From positions 1,240,001 to 1,304,000 of the forward strand of contig QRDG01001725.1 of NCBI GenBank assembly GCA_012064385.1: a stretch of 64,000 nt of DNA, written 5' to 3'. How positions within the stretch are numbered: position 1 is the stretch's first letter; each line of letters opens with the position of its first letter. Shown here piece after piece: positions 55,607 through 64,000 of the stretch. The position numbers and the translations under genes are program-made. The notes beneath the pieces were generated by a model. That model made no database searches. It was not told the DNA's origin and was given only the letters and a program-made list of their open reading frames with translations. This stretch comes from Puccinellia tenuiflora. Its lineage: Eukaryota; Streptophyta; Magnoliopsida; Poales; Poaceae.

Positions 55607-58600
55607 TATAACGCCCCAAGATCGATACTATGCAGACTTGAGCGATTCCCGCCAAATCCGCATAATAATGATCCTAAAGGACGCCCACCAGGCATAACGT
55701 GCACGTCGTAACACACATGTTATGCAGGTGAATTGTGATAACATTACAACAGTTCTCGATGGAACCCACAAAAGAACATATATACAACGACTCACAGAGT
55801 CAAGGACAAAAGATACAATGCAAAGAACCAAGGAACAGCGGAAGCGAGTAGTGTCCGACTAAGGACAAGATACAAATTGGACTAAGAGTCCCGAAGATAA
55901 ACGAAGGCACCATATCCCTGCCCAGGCCAAACCGGAGGGATTCCCAAGCTAACGTCGTCAGACTTCAAACCTGATGGCTGCATTGGAATAGCAGCCCCGA
56001 AGGGGTCAGTACTAATAGAAGTACTGGCAAGTAATACTCACAAGATATCAAAACTGGAATTCCGGGGGAAGAGGATTAGCGATTGAGGCGGCGGCAAGCA
56101 GCACTAGCAACTTATAGAGACATGCTATAGCTTTCGTCTAACAGAGACAAGGTAAGAGAGCGCATAAGAAGCCAACTATACTACTCACCAAACAAACCCG
56201 CCCTAAAACGACTCTCTCGTGTCCTCGGCCCACGAGGAAGAAGTCCGGGCACTCACACGGTGGACAAGTTTTATGGGTTATTATTCAAGTAATCTATCTT
56301 GCTAGTCAAATTATAAATCATTAGGTGCAAGTTGTCTATGATCTTTTTAGCCAGCGCATTTCACCAAGTCGTCCATAACCACGGACACGGCTTTTTGAAA
56401 AGATTTCACCCTGCAGGGATGCACCAATGAACCCACACGCATCGAAACACTCGCTTAGAGGTGTACCGGTGGAGCGTTCGACACAATACTTCCCTTCTCT
56501 ACAAACAAGTCCAGGGAGCCACCTAGCTAGGTCTGATCCACCTTGAGAGTCCGGCCAAAGCTTCGAGGTGGGCCTAACCGATGCGAGAACGGCTTCGGGA
56601 GGAACAATCATACGATTGCCCTCCGTCCACATGCGGTTAACGCCCAGTCCGCAAGACCTACTGAAACACCCGAACTACTTGTGCCATCTGGACAGGTTTG
56701 AGGATCCGGTAATAGATTGCGGGGAGGCCCATAGAACTCCCACATGTGGTTAGTGCGCTCAGTCTTGGATCAGCGGAAAAGAACTCGGGTCCTAGGCGAC
56801 ACTAGCAGAACAAATCACCACGATTGGCCTTCCGCCGGTGCCTTAGCTTTATTATATTATTCCCATCGCAACAAAAAGTAAAGATTACCATTTTAGTTGA
56901 GCCTAGCTATCATGTTAAGAACATGACTAGACAAAGAGATAACAGGACTGAAGCAAAGCACCTAAGCATGCACTACGAATCGCAAGGCTAACAAGGTAAA
57001 CAAACAACAGGTTAATAGGATGTGGGGGTGTGGCTATATCATGGCTGCCAGGTAAACATGCAAATAGGATCGGGACACAAGCATCGTAACATAAGGCTAG
57101 CAAGGAACAAAAGATAGGACGAGTAAGAGACAGAAAACAAGCAAAGATAGCAAGGGAGTATCACTTGCCTGCAATTCGGTAGGGGTAGCAGAACCTGTCG
57201 TTGCTCATATCAACTCGACGTCATATTCCCGAAGAAGCAACGAACACTGGGCAACGGAAAAGATGCATTTTACTCTACGGCAAAAGAAGCGGCATGTTGA
57301 TGACATGATGCATGACAAATTAAAGGTTGTCCAATTTTATTCCCTAACACATGGCAAAAAAAAAAATTAAAAGGGGTCGGTGCACAATATAGATGCACCG
57401 GACAAACCCCATAATTTAATAGTTGATTTAATTCGACTAGATGAATAAAGGTGCGATGTATTAATGATGCATGATTTTATAAGATACGCATATATGTTAT
57501 ATAGGGTTTAGGGTTGAGGTCACACATTGGTTCGAGGAATCTTTGGATTCGGAACCACCGTCTTCGGATCGGAGAGGAAGTAGTCGAAGTAGTCGTCGTA
57601 GTCGAAGTAGTCGTTCACCCGGAGTCGGAGTAGTCGAGGTAGTTGTCTATCCGGAGTCGAAGTAGTCGAGGTAGTCGACGTCGTGGAAGTAGTCGTACTC
57701 GGGTCGTCGTCGTGGCGGAGCTTGGCGTTCCGGGCTTCGGGGTCAACGGGGTCCGGGGCATCGGGGTTCGGACACCGGTCTTCTCGGACACGCACAAAGA
57801 CGGCTGACACAAACGGACTCAAAGCGGAGAAATTGGCGTGTTTCGGTCGGGGAAGATCTTGTCGTATCGCCGTTCACGGTCGTCGGGGTTCACGGCAGGT
57901 CATCGAGTCGGACTTGTCGTTCCATCTTGCACGGAGTCGTAGGAGACCTTGGCGTTTCCATCTTCCAGGATCGGGCTTCACGGCATCGGAGAACTTGTCG
58001 TCGGGAACGGGAAAGCATCGGGAACATCTTCGGGAACAAAAACGGGAACGCTTCATGACGGGAAAACGGGAGACGTCGGGGACGACCGTCGGGAACACGA
58101 CGGGAACATGCACAGAGACGAAAACACGAAGGACGCCGGTACATGGAGAACTTGCGGTCGCCGGGGACAGAGCACGGCGTTGACCGACCGGAAAGCTCCA
58201 CGGCACGGGGACGTGTAGCAGGGTCGAGAACACGTCAACAGAGACGGGCACGGGCCGCGGACGGGAAGGCATCCACGACAGCAGTACGGAGACGGACGAG
58301 GAGCAGCTGCTGCTGGAACACGCACGGGACAGAGACGAGCTCGGGAACGGAGGCGTGGCGCACGGCCACGGGAGGAGGCCGTCGGCGAGGTCGGTGGAGC
58401 GGAAGGCGGCCATGGCGGGTGGGGTAGGCAGGGGATCGAGCCGGGAAGAGGCGGAGCAAGGGGCGGAGGAGGAGTGAGCCGGGGAGGGCGCGCGCGGTGA
58501 GGCGGCGTCGGCCGGCCATGGCGGCAGGAGGTTGGGGTGGCGCAGAGGAGCTCGGTAGGAGTGCGGGGAAGGTCGGGGAGAGAGAAGAGGCGGGCTGGAG

Positions 58601-59677
58601 GAAGAGGAGGAGCACAGGATCGACGGGGAGAGGTGGAGGGAGGTGCAGGCGGCGGCCGGCGGCGAGGAAGGCGACGGCGCGCTCAAGCTTGGAGGCGGGG
58701 ATGCGGGGAGCGGCGATGCGTGCGAGCAGTAGGAGAGACGGCGAGCTGCGACACAGGAGAGAAGTAGGGGCGCGGCCGGGAGGCTGGCCGGCGGCCGGGC
58801 CGGAGAAGGCAGCTCGAAGGGACGAAACTCGGATCGAAGGTGAGGGATGCGGCTGGGGAAGGTGGAGGAGGGTGCGCACGCGAGGCGGCGTGGCCGCGGG
58901 CTGGAGGTGGATGGCGGAGCGGCGGGAGCAGGGCACGACCCGGCGGCGCGCGGGCTCGGGCGAGAGCACGCACGGGGAGTAAGGGGAACGGCGGCGCACG
59001 CGGACGCGGCAGGCGGCGGGAGCTCGCGTGGAAGGAGATCGACGGGGCCGGGAGCGAGGAGCCACGGCCGGAGGGGCTGCTGGCGACCGGGTGCGGAGGG
59101 AGGCGAGCGGAGGAGGCGCCAGCGGCCCGGAGGAGGAGGCAGTCAAGCTTGAGGGGAGCTCGGGCACGGGCAGGATCGTGGGAAGAGGACGACCAAGGCA
59201 CAGGATGGGGAGGAAGGAGACACGGGTTCGGGAGAGGAAAAAAAGAAATAAGGAAAAGAAGAAGAAGAAAAGGAGAAGGGGGAGGGACCCGAAAGAAAAA
59301 CCCAGTGTGGTGGGAGGACGTTTTTGCGAAACCAGAAAAAGGGGAGAGGGTGGCTGCAAAAGGGAGGGGGTAGGAAGAAAAGAGCCAGGGCAGGAATTAG
59401 GGTTTTGGAGGCTAGGTGGGCTTGGGTCGGTTTGGGCTACTCTCTCGCAATTCTCAAAATATTTTATTTTGCAAATTAAATTTGGCAATTGATTTTAGAA
59501 AAAGGAGACGACTGTCTCGGTAAAACATTTGCGACAATTTTAGCAAAAATAAAATAGGGTTTAATAAAAAATAGTTTTTGCGGACAAAAACATGCGATGC
59601 GATGATGCTGATGTCATGATGATGCAAAAACAAAAACAAGCAAAAATCTAATTTGGGGAAAACCCCGGGGCATTACA
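55607..59677 (-). mobile_element. Solo-LTR-like unit E, 4.07 kb, minus strand
   Basis: The unit lies between two copies of ccact (55602-55606 and 59678-59682). On the minus strand it starts TGTAATGCCCCGGGG and ends CTTGGGGCGTTATA, which is TG...CA with one terminal mutation. A 5-bp duplication with TG...CA ends indicates an LTR retrotransposon product. No internal repeat of the ends or retroviral gene was found, so a solo LTR of a family with very long LTRs is the simplest reading. Long GC-rich minus-strand frames (for example 58235-59488) are serine/proline/arginine-rich and look like composition effects. Confidence 0.75.
57553..57705. repeat. GTAGTCGA(A/G)-type short repeat in E
   Basis: A run of GTAGTC, GAAGTAGTCG and CCGGAGTCG units of 6-9 bases repeats through about 150 bp. 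It opens frames rich in D, Y and F on the minus strand. It is an imperfect minisatellite. Confidence 0.85.
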
Positions 59678-59682
59678 CCACT

Positions 59683-60330
59683 GGATTCTGCTAGACATTC
59701 GAGTTGATAAGTGAATAGTTGAAGTCATGGACCCATTAAAGAGACAGTTGGAAGAGTTCCGCAACATGCGGGACATGCTCCAGAGGTAATTTTCGCGCTA
59801 TATCGGTCTCTTTCGTTGATTCATGAGATATCAGGTAATGAATAACTCATTTATTAATTCATTTTCTTTGCCGGGCAGGGTTTGGAACATGTTCAAGAGT
59901 GTGGTGACGGGTTCCCTTAGTGAGAAGCTGACGTTTACTCCGGTCTTGGTAAGTAGTACGAGATATGTCCGCGCATCTTTTTACTTCTAATTTCAATACA
60001 GTTATGATGCTAGATTACTATTTTGATTGAATTCTATTCTCGTAAAGTGCGCGAGGCAGCCACCGGGGACGCATCTATTTGGATACTACGTTTGTGAGTT
60101 CATTCGCACATTTACCACTGAGTACAAAGATTATAGAGTCGACGTAAACAATACATTCACAGCATTATTTTATTACCGTCACTTTTTGTTATCATGATTG
60201 ATGTTCATATTGAACTCCTTTTCTTATATAGTTCGAGAGAATGCGGGATAAGTCCCACCAGTGCAACGCGTACTAGGAATTGCAGAGGAACTGGCGGGAT
60301 TTTTGATGACACAGATGGTAGACAACGCCG
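59683..60330 (+). pseudogene. CACTA ORF2, C-terminal exons (Ulp1/C48 protease-like)
   Basis: The frame resumes as G-I/W-I-L-L-D-I-R-V-D-K, with a stop, then VEVMDPLKRQL (the catalytic aspartate block), QLEEFRNMRDMLQR (exon to 59785), VWNMFKSVVTGSLSEKLTFTPVL (59879-59948) and CARQPPGTHLFGYYVCEFIR (from 60048 to 60143), then a last exon from 60232 with further stops. In Ulp1-like proteases of this family the nucleophile is the cysteine in L-C-G-Y-Y. Here TTT codes phenylalanine, so the enzyme is dead. Such domains are common at the C-terminus of plant CACTA ORF2 proteins; their role in transposition is not settled. Confidence 0.83.
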
Positions 60331-60589
60331 GAGAATTTAGTGTGAATAGGCACTACTGATGATCCCTGGTCGTGTAATCGAATAGACGGGCTTAGTCCCG
60401 GTAATTGTGATCTCCATGTAACTATCAAAATTATATATATTTGTATGCTCGATCGTAAGACATGTTATCTTATATATGCTAATATGCACGAACGTGTACG
60501 GTATGTGATAGCGTAGAAATATATGAAAACTATTTTGAAATGAATAAAGAAATGAATAAAAGAAAACAAAATAAATTCTGCCGCGACAG
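60331..60589 (+). other. CACTA 3' untranslated stretch
   Basis: AT-rich, with several AATAAA-like signals (ATGAATAAAGAAATGAATAAA at about 60539-60559) that could polyadenylate ORF2 transcripts. No coding sequence. Confidence 0.5.
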
Positions 60590-60831
60590 AGAAAGTGTCC
60601 AAATTTCTGCCGCGGTAGAGAATCATTAGTCGCGGCCCATTATACGAACCGGGACTAAAGGGGGTGCCCCCAGCATGCTCCGCGGAGGCCAGGTTGAGGG
60701 CCATTAGTCCCTGCTGGTAACAGGGCCGGGACTAAAGGTTGGGCCTTTAGTCCCGCTTGGCCTGTCCCGGTTGGCCAACCGGGACTAAAGCCCCTCACGG
60801 GCCGGGACAACAGGCCCTGTCTCCACTAGTG
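60590..60831 (+). repeat. CACTA right terminus and subterminal repeats
   Basis: CGGGACTAAAG and TTTAGTCCCG motifs alternate in both orientations from AGTCGCGGCCC (about 60629) to the end CTCCACTAGTG (60831). The last 30 bases match the complement of the left end. The duplication tct follows at 60832-60834. Confidence 0.87.
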
Positions 60832-60834
60832 TCT

Positions 60835-61763
60835 CACCTCCGGTGTTGCAAATATGCAGCATCAAACCCATGTTGCAAAACTGTTTGTATCGCGCACGCA
60901 CATCCCAACCTCCCACTTCTGCCTCCTCCCGCGTGTGACCGCTCCCCCACGGCCGGCGGCGAAATCCCGGCCAAATGCTCTGCCACCGTTCCCCGCTCGC
61001 CCTCCGGCCTCGCCGCGCCCGCCTTGTCCGGTAGCTTTGGATGGCAGGCTGCTGCCCACAACCGTCGTGAATTTTCGCATGTTGTCTAGCAGATTCCGGC
61101 CCGCCTCCTATCGTTTGTGGGGCCATGTTACTCCGAGGAGCTTCGATTTGGTGGTTGGTAGATGTTGTGTGGCCCGCACCACAAGACCTCGACGCTCTGG
61201 CCATGGGGCCATCGCGACCGTCCACCACGCCCCATTGACGGAGCTGAGACCCTCCCGCCGACATGTTCCTTTACACACAAGGTGTTTGACGATGTAGTAC
61301 GTAGTAGTAGTAATTTGACACACGTATTTTCTTGACTCGTACCATGGCATTCGTGATTCCGATGTGTATGAGGATCTTCAAAAGGATCTCGTGGAGTAGT
61401 GGTGGTCATGGTTTGGGCAACAAAACTGCTAGCTTCATGTTGTATGTGATGACTCTACACTACACACCATAGGCCTTACAAGCTTCATCTCGTCGAGGTT
61501 ATGATTTTTCAGTACTGCAATAGCAATTTGGGCGTAATGGGCCGCGCTGCGGAACGAGAAGACTGGAAGGTCACCGGGCCCATTTTGCGATGCGCTAGAT
61601 GACCATTGCCGGCGGCAACGGGCTGGATGCCCGTTTAGCTTATTCTTATTCCCGTGATCCTAAAAATGAAGAAGAAAAGAGCACCTCGTCTCGCATCATG
61701 CATACCATACGCTCAATGGAAACATTCCTTCTAAATTTCGATCCTGACGTGAGCTCATATTAA
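60835..61763. other. Unassigned flank right of the CACTA
   Basis: GC-rich to 61300 with overlapping open frames on both strands (for example 60854-61297 plus, 60785-61264 minus) and no recognised domain. 61300-61763 is ordinary mixed sequence. CCTCGCCTAATC near the end begins the long direct repeat described next. I see no gene here. Confidence 0.4.
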
Positions 61764-61880
61764 GTACCTCGCCTAATCATGGTCATGGAGGAGGGCGACA
61801 GTATAAAATACTTGGAGCAGCCGACCTGTGCAGGTGCAACATCGATCGCAAGCGGAGCAACACATCAGTTTCAGTTGAGC
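61764..61880 (+). repeat. Left copy of a ~115 bp direct repeat flanking a LINE tail
   Basis: From GTACCTCGCCTAATCATGG to CAGTTGAGC; matches 62068-62180 with roughly 15 differences plus small indels. It contains CAGTATAAAATACTTGG, a good TATA box, so the duplicated target may have been a promoter. Confidence 0.85.
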
Positions 61881-62066
61881 GGAGAAGCATATTCAACATT
61901 GTCTGCGAGAAGCGAATAAGGCCGCGCATGTGCTTGCTCGCCACAGAGCTAGTCAAGGCTTAAGGGAGGTTTGGTTTGTGCATCCTCCTGATTTTCTTCT
62001 CTCTGTACTGTTGATAGTTGATGACCTATTATTCAATAAAGTCGCCTGAATTTCAAAAAAAAAAAA
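61881..62066 (+). mobile_element. 5'-truncated LINE tail with poly(A)
   Basis: The frame reads EKHIQHCLREANKAAHVLARH, then VWFVHPPDFLLS and ends LFNKVA-stop at 62047-62049. This is the C-terminal RNase H-type tail (R-E-A-N-x-A-A-H-x-L-A-R) of plant LINE reverse transcriptases. Five bases later a run of about 13 A ends the copy. Only ~186 bp remain. The flanking long direct repeat is consistent with target-primed insertion. Confidence 0.85.
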
Positions 62067-62067
62067 G

Positions 62068-62180
62068 GTACCTCGCCTAATCATGGTCATGGGTGGCGCA
62101 GTATAAAAACATTGGAGCAGCCGGCCGGTGCAGGTGCAACATCGATCGCGAGCGGAGCAGCACATCACTTTTAGTTGAGC
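62068..62180 (+). repeat. Right copy of the LINE-flanking direct repeat
   Basis: Starts GTACCTCGCCTAATCATGG immediately after the poly(A) and ends TTAGTTGAGC. It keeps a TATA-like CAGTATAAAAACATTGG. Confidence 0.85.
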
Positions 62181-63205
62181 TATCCATGATCAGCACGCCC
62201 ACCCACTCACAACTCTCCACTCCTCCGTTCAACAAACATTGCATGTCAGCATCATTTCGGATCCATTCCCGTAAAAAAAAACTAATTCATTCCTATTGCC
62301 ATCGGACCGGGTTAGTCTTCTCAGTTCTCCTTTATCAGAAAAGTCAAGATCTGCCTATTGTACCCTATATGCCAGAGGACGAAATGTATACTTTTAGAGA
62401 AGGGATATACACGAGGACAAATCAGAATATTGCTGATCCTTTATGCAGTGTGACTAGGATGCGATACCACTACAACATGCATACCTAGCTAGTTAGTCAT
62501 ATCATTATTATTACATCACGTCTCATATGATAGTTCATATGTAGAGTACAATATCACAACAGTACACAACACCGAGAACGGCTCCTATGCGATTGACCGT
62601 GGCCACAAGCAAACCGCGACACGTGTGAGCTCGCGGAGGCCCCACCAGTAGTTATCTCTTGATTCTCTCCCCCACGCATCTCTCTCCCACGAGGCCACGA
62701 TCCTCTTTTACCTCTTTCTTTTAGGGTTAACTAGCACAATGCCCGTGCGTTGCTACGGGGGAGATTCAAGTGCGTAACGACAAGCCCTGAAGTTTCTCTC
62801 CCGCATCCCAATTGCCTCACGAGAAGCTCTAAAGTTTCTCTCCCGCATCCTACCTCTCAGTTGACGACTATGTGATTCACCCATCAGTAATAATCTATGC
62901 CAGCTAGGCAGCTACATGAGCAGGCTCAATTTTCAAAATAGAGAAACGGATGTTGAAAGTTGGAACAAGGTAATCAAGAAGATGCTCTTTTAGTGAGCAG
63001 GCCTAACAACATTCAGATCATCCAGTTTCAACACAAAATAATCATTGCAGTCCTGCAATGCATATATATGCACGATACTTCATGTTTACTGAGCCACAGA
63101 TCTTGGAGTTGTGCAAAATTAACTTGTTAGAAACGCAAAGCAGTCCAGCAGAGATAATATATATTGGATGGAAACTCTATTTCATCCGTCTAACATCATA
63201 GCAGT
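62181..63205. other. Unassigned sequence, right flank
   Basis: No convincing gene. ACTAGCACAATGCCCGTGCGTTGCTACGGG-type sequence near 62731-62760 resembles a transposon terminus often seen in grass genomes. A 40 bp near-repeat with AAGTTTCTCTCCCGCATCC follows (about 62791 and 62833). Confidence 0.4.
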
Positions 63206-63207
63206 AT

Positions 63208-63420
63208 AACCTAGTTTCGAACTGGCCCAGTTGCTACAGGTTCCAAAGTTTCAGAGTTTGAGTGTTCACCAAGTTTCAGTCCAACGGCCGACCAATGCAG
63301 CATTCCTTCCAACTGCTTCATCGGGTGTTTCAAATACACATCAAAGGGCTCAGTATTTATATCCCGAAACTGACCCAATTCTTCGGCTATCTGATAATCA
63401 AGCACCTCTCGGTTGAAAAT
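63208..63420 (-). CDS. Possible terminal exon of an unknown gene
   Basis: On the minus strand a frame from about 63415 reads LDYQIAEELGQFRDINTEPF, VYLKHPMKQLEGMLHWSAVG and ends GPVRN-stop at 63208-63210. The composition is that of an ordinary globular protein rather than of a transposon or low-complexity frame. A weak acceptor (TTTTCAACCGAG) lies just upstream. I do not recognise the family and found no matching upstream exon before the window ends. It may equally be a chance frame. Confidence 0.25.
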
Positions 63421-64000
63421 TACAATATGCTATTAACTTATTTCATGTTGATGACCATGAAAATTATGTGCATGGATCAAGAGTCACAGTAGAATAATAT
63501 ATTTGGAATCCACGGTGGGAGATGGGTAATAACTAATAACAGTGTGCAACAAAAAAACTGACATGGGACTGTAACAACCATACTCTTCAGCAAAATAGAT
63601 AGGTAGTATCGCTTTATACATGTCCATTCAAGATAGATAAAGACCTCAGAAGGGCTTGTATAATTCCAGAAGTCACTGGACTGGCCCCAAATCATGATGC
63701 CCACTTACACCTTCATACGAGGCTGCTTTTGTACTGCGTCACCTATTAGATCTAGTATGTATATGAATCACCTATTAGATGAAGATCTGCTGAAAGGAGA
63801 CAGTTGTTTTCTAAAATAGGGCACATCAATGCGCTCACACATGGTTATAGAAAAGGTAAATTTGAAGCCTTAGGCCCAAGTACAGAAAATGTGAAAACTG
63901 ATTCCGTTGCTTCTAGTATTCAAATCTTATCATCTTTCAGTATACTCCTGTTAGTATAGCAATTATATACAGTGGCAGCTTATTTGAGCTAGTGTTGGAC
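63421..64000. other. Unassigned sequence to window end
   Basis: AT-rich, no repeat structure and no frame above about 75 codons. I see nothing to annotate. Confidence 0.4.

Larger units (their letters stand above)
5351..60831 (+). mobile_element. CACTA DNA transposon (Caspar-like), 55.5 kb including nested insertions
   Basis: The left end reads CACTAATAGAAAACAGG and the reverse complement of the right end reads CACTAGTGGAGACAGG. Both are followed by GTCCCGG/GGGAC subterminal motifs. The element is flanked by the 3-bp duplication tct (5348-5350 and 60832-60834), the target size of CACTA transposons. Removing the inserted elements leaves about 6.8 kb. It carried ORF1 (TNP2-type transposase) and ORF2 (protein with Ulp1-like C-terminus), both on the plus strand. 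ORF1 lacks its catalytic middle and ORF2 lacks its catalytic cysteine, so the copy cannot move itself. Nested insertions are A, array B, a TRIM, D and E, listed separately. Confidence 0.88.

Noticed and set aside
58235..59488. 417-codon minus-strand frame in E as a gene
   Set aside because: It is S/P/R/L-rich with overlapping open frames on the other strand, as expected from strong GC and purine skew.
60785..61297. Overlapping frames on both strands right of the CACTA
   Set aside because: Open on both strands because of GC richness. No conserved motif.
62093..62488. 131-codon plus-strand frame after the LINE
   Set aside because: It starts inside the LINE-flanking direct repeat and shows no domain or codon signal.
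1..64000. CRISPR array, bacterial operon, rRNA or tRNA gene
   Set aside because: The tandem repeats have no spacer structure of the CRISPR type, and the window is plainly plant repeat DNA. tRNA-like matches are only retrotransposon primer sites.

Overview
The window looks like intergenic DNA from a large, repeat-rich grass genome, most likely a Triticeae species (wheat, Aegilops, rye or barley relatives). This rests on a Caspar-type CACTA transposon with CACTA termini and TTTAGTCCCGG subterminal repeats, several Athila-lineage Ty3/gypsy families with tRNA-Asp primer sites, and a Tat-lineage gypsy element with a spliced antisense gene. I found no intact host gene, rRNA, tRNA or CRISPR array. 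Family names are from memory of sequence style, not from a database search.

The layout is a nest of transposons inside transposons. Positions 50-4677 hold a homogeneous tandem array of a ~662 bp monomer. After ~670 bp of unassigned DNA comes a CACTA element whose ends I place at 5351 and 60831. They carry matching inverted termini and a 3-bp target duplication (tct on both sides), so 55.5 kb of the window is one transposon swollen by insertions. Its own genes survive as scattered pieces. ORF1 (TNP2-type transposase) lies at 5900-6182, 17620-18319 and 43690-44123. ORF2 (with a C-terminal Ulp1/C48 protease-like domain) lies at 46369-46530, 54384-55606 and 59683-60330.

Insertions into the CACTA are, in order: (A) an Athila-type gypsy element with full gag-pol, 6183-17619, TSD ctacc, carrying a 1.0 kb non-autonomous CACTA in its 5' LTR (7253-8272, TSD ttt); (B) a rearranged tandem array of a gag-protease-only Athila-type element, 18323-43310, itself split by (C) a Tat-type gypsy element on the minus strand, 21708-34327, TSD ctctg; a TRIM at 44365-44652; (D) another gag-protease-only Athila-type element, 46531-54383, TSD acagc; and (E) a 4.07 kb solo-LTR-like unit on the minus strand, 55607-59677, TSD ccact.

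Right of the CACTA (60835-64000) is mostly unassigned DNA. It contains an old 5'-truncated LINE tail flanked by an unusually long (~115 bp) direct repeat, and one weak candidate coding exon on the minus strand.

Nearly all coding regions are broken by stops, frameshifts or lost catalytic residues. The least damaged long frames are the gag-protease genes of B (37193-39159) and C (30559-33972). The most interesting signals are non-coding or antisense: G-run hairpins that copy the polypurine tract inside three related families, a covarying stem-loop just after two gag genes, a 3' block shared by families with different LTRs, and the multi-exon antisense gene pair in C.
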